The notes beneath the pieces are model-generated. The model saw only the letters and a list, made by a program, of their open reading frames with translations. It was not told the origin of the DNA and ran no database searches. A stretch of 9,876 nt of DNA from an uncultured Acidimicrobiaceae bacterium (GTDB lineage: Bacteria > Actinomycetota > Acidimicrobiia > Acidimicrobiales > Ilumatobacteraceae). Shown in pieces: positions 7,491 through 9,876 of this stretch (positions are counted from its first letter, which is position 1; each line of letters begins with the position of its first letter). The DNA lies in NCBI GenBank assembly GCA_903919215.1, contig CAIXHI010000456.1, positions 1 to 9,876 of the forward strand, given 5' to 3'. The translations under genes were made by a program, and so were the position numbers.

Positions 7491-7922
7491 GTGAGTGTCA
7501 CCCTTGAGATCGCCGCAGTCGCCGACCAGGAACTGGTCGACGCGTTCGCCCACCTGATCCCCCAGCTGTCGCGCAGCTCGCCGCCCCCCACCCTCGCCGA
7601 GGTGCGCGAGATGGTCGAGTCGCCGGCCAGCGATGTGCTGGTCGCCCGCCTGGACGGCAAGATCGTCGGCACGCTCACGTTGGTGGTGTTCCGTATCCCC
7701 ACCGGTGTGCGCGCCTGGATCGAGGACGTCGTTGTCGACGATTCGGCCCGCGGGCAGAGCGTCGGCGATCAGCTCAACCGCTTCGCGATCGACATCGCCG
7801 AGGGCAAGGGCGCCAAGACCGTCGACCTCACCTCGCGTCCCTCACGTGAAGCCGCTAACCGCCTGTACCAGCGCATCGGTTTCATGCCTCGCGAGACGAA
7901 CGTCTACCGCTTCGACCTGTAG
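7491..7922 (+). CDS. GNAT family N-acetyltransferase
   Basis: Predicted acetyl-CoA-dependent acetyltransferase of unknown substrate. The product is 143 aa, a single GNAT domain. Motif A is WIEDVVVDDSARGQSVGDQL (79-98). The acetyl-CoA pyrophosphate loop, normally RGxGxG/A, reads RGQSVG here, so the first loop glycine is Ser. Motif B contains LTSRPSREAANRLYQRIGF. The GTG start is set by the -10 hexamer 7 nt upstream and by the family-like beginning VTLEIAAVADQE. The gene is divergent from PAC2. Its last nine codons (ETNVYRFDL), stop and 3 further bases are repeated 846 bp downstream, after the toxin-antitoxin-like pair. The 3' end of this gene is therefore the apparent insertion target of that segment. 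The protein itself is intact. Confidence 0.9.
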   Translation: MSVTLEIAAVADQELVDAFAHLIPQLSRSSPPPTLAEVREMVESPASDVLVARLDGKIVGTLTLVVFRIPTGVRAWIEDVVVDDSARGQSVGDQLNRFAIDIAEGKGAKTVDLTSRPSREAANRLYQRIGFMPRETNVYRFDL

Positions 7923-7925
7923 GCC
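7893..7925 (+). repeat. 33-bp direct repeat, left copy (att-like)
   Basis: It begins at the GAG codon of ETNVYRFDL in the GNAT gene, runs through the TAG stop and ends 3 bp later. It matches 8739-8771 at 32 of 33 positions. The only difference is a silent third-base change in the Thr codon (ACG here, ACA at right). Confidence 0.95.
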
Positions 7926-8000
7926 GGCCCGGTCAGGGCGCATAAGACCGTCAGCGTGACTGCGCCAAGCCGATCAGATCGACACTTCTGTGAGGCCGAA

Positions 8001-8071
8001 CTGGGCGGTTTCGTTCCCGGAGGCCGGGACGGATCCCGCCCAGAAGCTGATTCGGGACGATTCCTGCCCAG
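8001..8071. repeat. Three copies of an 18-bp GGGA...GCCCAG motif
   Basis: Copies are CTGGGCGGTTTCGTTCCC (8001-8018, inverted), GGGACGGATCCCGCCCAG (8026-8043) and GGGACGATTCCTGCCCAG (8054-8071). The two direct copies are also followed by AAGCYGA and are 28 bp apart. Arrays like this occur at transposon ends or as multi-site operators. The surrounding 7926-8115 region shows no gene. Confidence 0.7.
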
Positions 8072-8092
8072 AAGCCGACACGATCCGAGTGA

Positions 8093-8121
8093 CTGACCTT
8101 GGTTTCGACCATCGGTAGGCT
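8093..8121 (+). promoter_or_regulatory. Promoter of the antitoxin-nucleotidyltransferase pair
   Basis: CTGACC (8093-8098; 4/6 to TTGACA) and TAGGCT (8116-8121) are 17 nt apart, and the ATG at 8128 follows after 6 nt. It gives the pair its own promoter inside the repeat-bounded segment. Confidence 0.55.
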
Positions 8122-8127
8122 GTACAC

Positions 8128-8319
8128 ATGACGTCGATCGAGCGTGTGGTAACGAAGCGACGGCTCGAAGACCCCGACGAACCGTGGCGCTACTGGGTGA
8201 CGCGGTCCGTCGCTGAGCGCATCGAGGCGGTCGAGAAACTCCGACGCGAACATCACGGGTGGTCCCATGGAACTGAACCCCGACTTCCAAGAGTTCTTGC
8301 GATCGTTCGTCGGTCATGA
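8128..8319 (+). CDS. Small antitoxin-like protein upstream of a nucleotidyltransferase
   Basis: The product is 63 aa. It is rich in charged residues, with a predicted helix around RSVAERIEAVEKLRREHHGW (26-45) and a basic tail PRLPRVLAIVRRS (51-63). Small proteins of this general build, with an AERIxAVExLRR helix and a Leu-Gln/Pro-Arg-Val tail, commonly sit directly upstream of DUF6036 nucleotidyltransferases and are treated as their putative antitoxins (from memory, not tested). The gene overlaps the nucleotidyltransferase start by 53 bp, implying translational coupling. The ATG is supported by TAGGCT 6 nt upstream. That it is an antitoxin rests on context only. Confidence 0.7.
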   Translation: MTSIERVVTKRRLEDPDEPWRYWVTRSVAERIEAVEKLRREHHGWSHGTEPRLPRVLAIVRRS

Positions 8320-8728
8320 CGTCCGTTTCCTGATCGTGGGCGGCTACGCGCTCGCCGCCCACGGACATCCTCGATACACCAAGGACCTCGACGTCTGGGT
8401 GTGGACCGACCCGTCGAATGCGCTGCGCGTTGTCGCTGCGTTGGAAGAGTTCGGCTTCGGCGGGCTGGGGCTCACTGCGACCGACTTCGAGGAGCCGGAT
8501 GTGGTAGTACAACTCGGGCGCGAACCACAGCGGATCGACATCCTCACCTTCGCCACAGGTCTGGACTTCGATGAGGCGTATGAGCATCGAGTGCTCGTCG
8601 ACGTTGGTGGACTGCCGGTGCCGTTCGTCTCGGTCGACGACCTCCGCGCGAACAAGCTGGCCACCGGCCGGCTCCGCGACCTGGCTGATGCTGCAGATCT
8701 CCCTCCAACTGACGAACGTCGTTTCTAA
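8267..8728 (+). CDS. DUF6036 / AbiEii-like nucleotidyltransferase, putative toxin
   Basis: The product is 153 aa with a Pol-beta-type nucleotidyltransferase fold. The active-site signature is FLIVGGYALAAHG (21-33), with Gly25-Gly26, and then TKDLDVWV (38-45), where Asp40 and Asp42 would bind metal. A conserved block near the C-terminus, NKLATGRLRDLADA, fits the family's nucleotide-contacting Lys/Arg. Relatives include AbiEii-type toxins, which transfer nucleotides to RNA targets and are held in check by a partner protein; here that is the overlapping small gene upstream. Activity is inferred. The start MELNPDFQEFL is typical for the family although it lies inside the upstream gene and has no Shine-Dalgarno. 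The stop is 10 bp before the right 33-bp repeat. Confidence 0.82.
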   Translation: MELNPDFQEFLRSFVGHDVRFLIVGGYALAAHGHPRYTKDLDVWVWTDPSNALRVVAALEEFGFGGLGLTATDFEEPDVVVQLGREPQRIDILTFATGLDFDEAYEHRVLVDVGGLPVPFVSVDDLRANKLATGRLRDLADAADLPPTDERRF

Positions 8729-8738
8729 CACCGAGAAG

Positions 8739-8771
8739 GAGACAAACGTCTACCGCTTCGACCTGTAGGCC
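8739..8771 (+). repeat. 33-bp direct repeat, right copy (att-like)
   Basis: It duplicates the last nine codons, stop and 3 bp of the GNAT gene, but no GNAT reading frame precedes it. It begins 10 bp after the nucleotidyltransferase stop codon. If the segment was inserted, this is the displaced original gene end or the far attachment site. Confidence 0.95.
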
Positions 8772-8802
8772 CGCTCAGAAAGTCTGGCTCCCCGGCGACT
8801 GG

Positions 8803-8808
8803 TAACTT
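8803..8808 (+). promoter_or_regulatory. -10 hexamer of the DUF4188 gene
   Basis: TAACTT, 6 nt before the ATG at 8815 and 31 bp past the right 33-bp repeat. The DUF4188 promoter was therefore probably left intact by the putative insertion. Confidence 0.45.
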
Positions 8809-8814
8809 CCGCGC

Positions 8815-9327
8815 ATGGCGACGATCAACAAGGGCAGGTGCTCGGCGGACGTGGGGGCGGATGGAAAGGTGCTGTTCCTCATTGGGATGCGCTTCAACCA
8901 ACTCTGGAAGCCATGGAAGTGGCTTCCCGTGGCGACCGCCATGCCGCGCATGCTCATCGAACTACAGAAGAACCCCAGCCTTGGCCTGGTGGGTAAGCCG
9001 CGCACGTTCTTGTCGGGCCGCACCATCTTGGTGTGGCAGTACTGGGAGTCCTTCGAGAAGCTGGAGGCGTACTCGAAGTCGGCATCGTCGGCACACCTGC
9101 CAGCCTGGCGAGCATTCAACAAGAAGGTGCGCGACAACGGTTCGGTGGGCATCTACCACGAGACGATCGTGCTGTCAGATGCCATCGTGGAGACCGTGTA
9201 CGGCAACATGCCCACATTTGGTCTGGCCGCTGTCACGGGGGTGGTTGCCGCGAGCAAGCGTGGTCAGACGGCGCGGCAGCGGATGGTCGGCGCCGACCAG
9301 GATGGGCCTGCGGTCGAGCCGTACTGA
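8815..9327 (+). CDS. DUF4188 domain-containing protein
   Basis: The product is 170 aa and resembles the DUF4188 family, small monooxygenase-like proteins of unknown reaction. Visible blocks are MRFNQLWKPWKW (25-36), a hydrophobic middle, QYWESFEKLEAYSKS (75-89), AHLPAWRAFNKKV (93-105) and GIYHETIVL (112-120). The W/HLPAW and GxxHET patterns are the family's hallmarks as I recall them. There is no signal peptide. The start is supported by TAACTT 6 nt upstream and by the usual M-x-x-I-N-K-G-R beginning. It is followed after 37 bp by the methylase gene. The function cannot be stated from sequence. Confidence 0.82.
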   Translation: MATINKGRCSADVGADGKVLFLIGMRFNQLWKPWKWLPVATAMPRMLIELQKNPSLGLVGKPRTFLSGRTILVWQYWESFEKLEAYSKSASSAHLPAWRAFNKKVRDNGSVGIYHETIVLSDAIVETVYGNMPTFGLAAVTGVVAASKRGQTARQRMVGADQDGPAVEPY

Positions 9328-9352
9328 GCACTGCGGTGGCGGTCGCGTGTAC

Positions 9353-9358
9353 GACAAT
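9353..9358 (+). promoter_or_regulatory. Possible -10 hexamer of the methylase gene
   Basis: GACAAT, 6 nt before the GTG at 9365. It is a weaker match than the other hexamers because it lacks the leading T. The gene could instead be co-transcribed with the DUF4188 gene 37 bp upstream. Confidence 0.3.
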
Positions 9359-9364
9359 GGTGGG

Positions 9365-9876
9365 GTGATCAAGTACCTCGGCTCGAAGCGGCGACTGCTG
9401 CCCGTGCTCGGCGACCTGTTCACGCGCTCGCGAGCCAGCACTGCGCTCGACCTGTTCACCGGCACCACCCGCGTCGCTCAGGAGTTCAAGCGCCGCGGAG
9501 GGACGGTGACAGCGGTGGATTGTGCGCGCTACTCGGAGGTGTTCGCTCGCTGCTGGATCGAGACCTCGGCGGCGGACGTCGACGAGGTGGAGCTCGCCAC
9601 TGCGCTCGAGTACCTTTCGGCGCTGCCAGGTGAACCCGGATATTTCACCGAGACGTTCTGCGAGCAGTCGCGGTTCTTCCAACCCAAGAACGGCGCGCGA
9701 GTCGACGCGATCCGTGATGCGATCGAACGTGACTTCGCCGGTTCGCCGTTGTACTCGATCCTGTTGACGAGCCTGATCCTCGCCGCCGACCGGGTGGACT
9801 CGACGACCGGTATGCACATGGCGTACCTCAAGCAGTGGGCGCCGCGCGCGCACCGCGATCTTGAGCTGCGGGTGCC
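9365..9876 (+). CDS. D12-class DNA adenine methylase, 5' part
   Basis: Predicted S-adenosylmethionine-dependent N6-adenine methyltransferase acting on DNA. The 170 codons in the window run to the edge. The N-terminal motif is IKYLGSKRRLLPVL (2-15), the family's SAM-contacting motif X. Motif I is LDLFTGTTRVA, the usual DLFxGTG with the last Gly replaced by Thr. Further blocks are ETFCEQSRFFQPKNGARVDAIRD (written in two parts: ETFCEQSRFF and QPKNGARVDAIRD) and TGMHMAYLKQWAPRA. The catalytic DPPY motif should lie past the window edge. No restriction endonuclease is beside it on the left, so it may be an orphan methylase. GTG is used as the start because IKYLGSK follows at once; an in-frame GTG at 9347 is possible. 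Confidence 0.88.
   Translation, partial: MIKYLGSKRRLLPVLGDLFTRSRASTALDLFTGTTRVAQEFKRRGGTVTAVDCARYSEVFARCWIETSAADVDEVELATALEYLSALPGEPGYFTETFCEQSRFFQPKNGARVDAIRDAIERDFAGSPLYSILLTSLILAADRVDSTTGMHMAYLKQWAPRAHRDLELRV

Larger units (their letters stand above)
7893..8771. mobile_element. Candidate small integrated element carrying a toxin-antitoxin pair
   Basis: The segment 7926-8738 (813 bp) is framed by the two 33-bp direct repeats. The left copy finishes the GNAT gene. The right copy is a detached duplicate of that gene's 3' end, standing just before the DUF4188 promoter. This is the signature of site-specific insertion into the 3' end of a gene, with the end regenerated. The interior holds only the antitoxin-like and nucleotidyltransferase genes and a 5' non-coding part with three 18-bp motifs. 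There is no integrase or transposase, so mobility would need a protein supplied in trans, or the event is old. Duplication by illegitimate or homologous recombination is an alternative. Confidence 0.55.

Noticed and set aside
7904..8731. 275-codon minus-strand frame covering most of the repeat-bounded segment
   Set aside because: Its limits nearly match the cassette, which made it tempting. However, it is antisense to the nucleotidyltransferase, which has clear active-site motifs, and its own translation shows no recognisable domain.
8571..8768. Frame ending in NVYRFDL, as if a second acetyltransferase existed
   Set aside because: Only the last nine residues resemble GNAT, because of the right 33-bp repeat. 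The rest is out-of-frame nucleotidyltransferase sequence.

Overview
This is a high-GC bacterial window, most likely from an actinobacterium and plausibly the Acidimicrobiia (an inference from gene content). Four things point there: a GroEL ending in GGGGMEDY under a CIRCE/HrcA-type operator, an actinobacterial coproheme decarboxylase (ChdC), a PAC2-family protein with an acidic tail, and an orphan D12 adenine methylase of a type I associate with Actinobacteria. Almost every gene has a TANNNT -10 hexamer 6-8 nt before its start codon and no Shine-Dalgarno sequence, which indicates mostly leaderless transcripts.

Layout, left to right. (1) 1-240, minus: 5' part of dut (dUTPase), cut by the window edge. 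(2) 241-457: dut upstream region with three copies of a TTTGKTGAAG motif, three 15-bp tandem repeats, and the groL terminator. (3) 458-2074, minus: groL, with a strong SD and a CIRCE operator (2127-2153) overlapped by a perfect 16-bp palindrome. (4) 2196-2891, minus: AqpZ-like aquaporin, divergent from (5) fdhD (2953-3759, plus). (6) 3786-4466, plus: chdC, convergent with (7) a lipoprotein solute-binding protein (4470-5735, minus). (8) 5782-6513, plus: NUDIX hydrolase, divergent from (7) and overlapping by 22 bp, tail to tail, (9) a PAC2-family gene (6492-7433, minus). (10) 7491-7922, plus: GNAT acetyltransferase, divergent from PAC2. (11) 7926-8738: a short segment holding a small antitoxin-like gene and an overlapping DUF6036/AbiEii-type nucleotidyltransferase gene. 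(12) 8815-9327, plus: DUF4188 protein. (13) 9365 to the end, plus: 5' part of a D12-class DNA adenine methylase.

Most genes are single housekeeping or physiological units: nucleotide hygiene, protein folding, water transport, formate dehydrogenase maturation, heme synthesis and solute uptake. They do not form one pathway. The standout is the toxin-antitoxin-like pair. It lies between two 33-bp direct repeats (7893-7925 and 8739-8771, 32/33 identical) that are the last nine codons, stop codon and 3 bp of the GNAT gene. The arrangement looks like a very small element, with no recombinase of its own, inserted at the 3' end of the GNAT gene while regenerating that end. Its left part also carries three copies of an 18-bp GGGA...GCCCAG motif that resembles transposon-end or protein-binding repeats.
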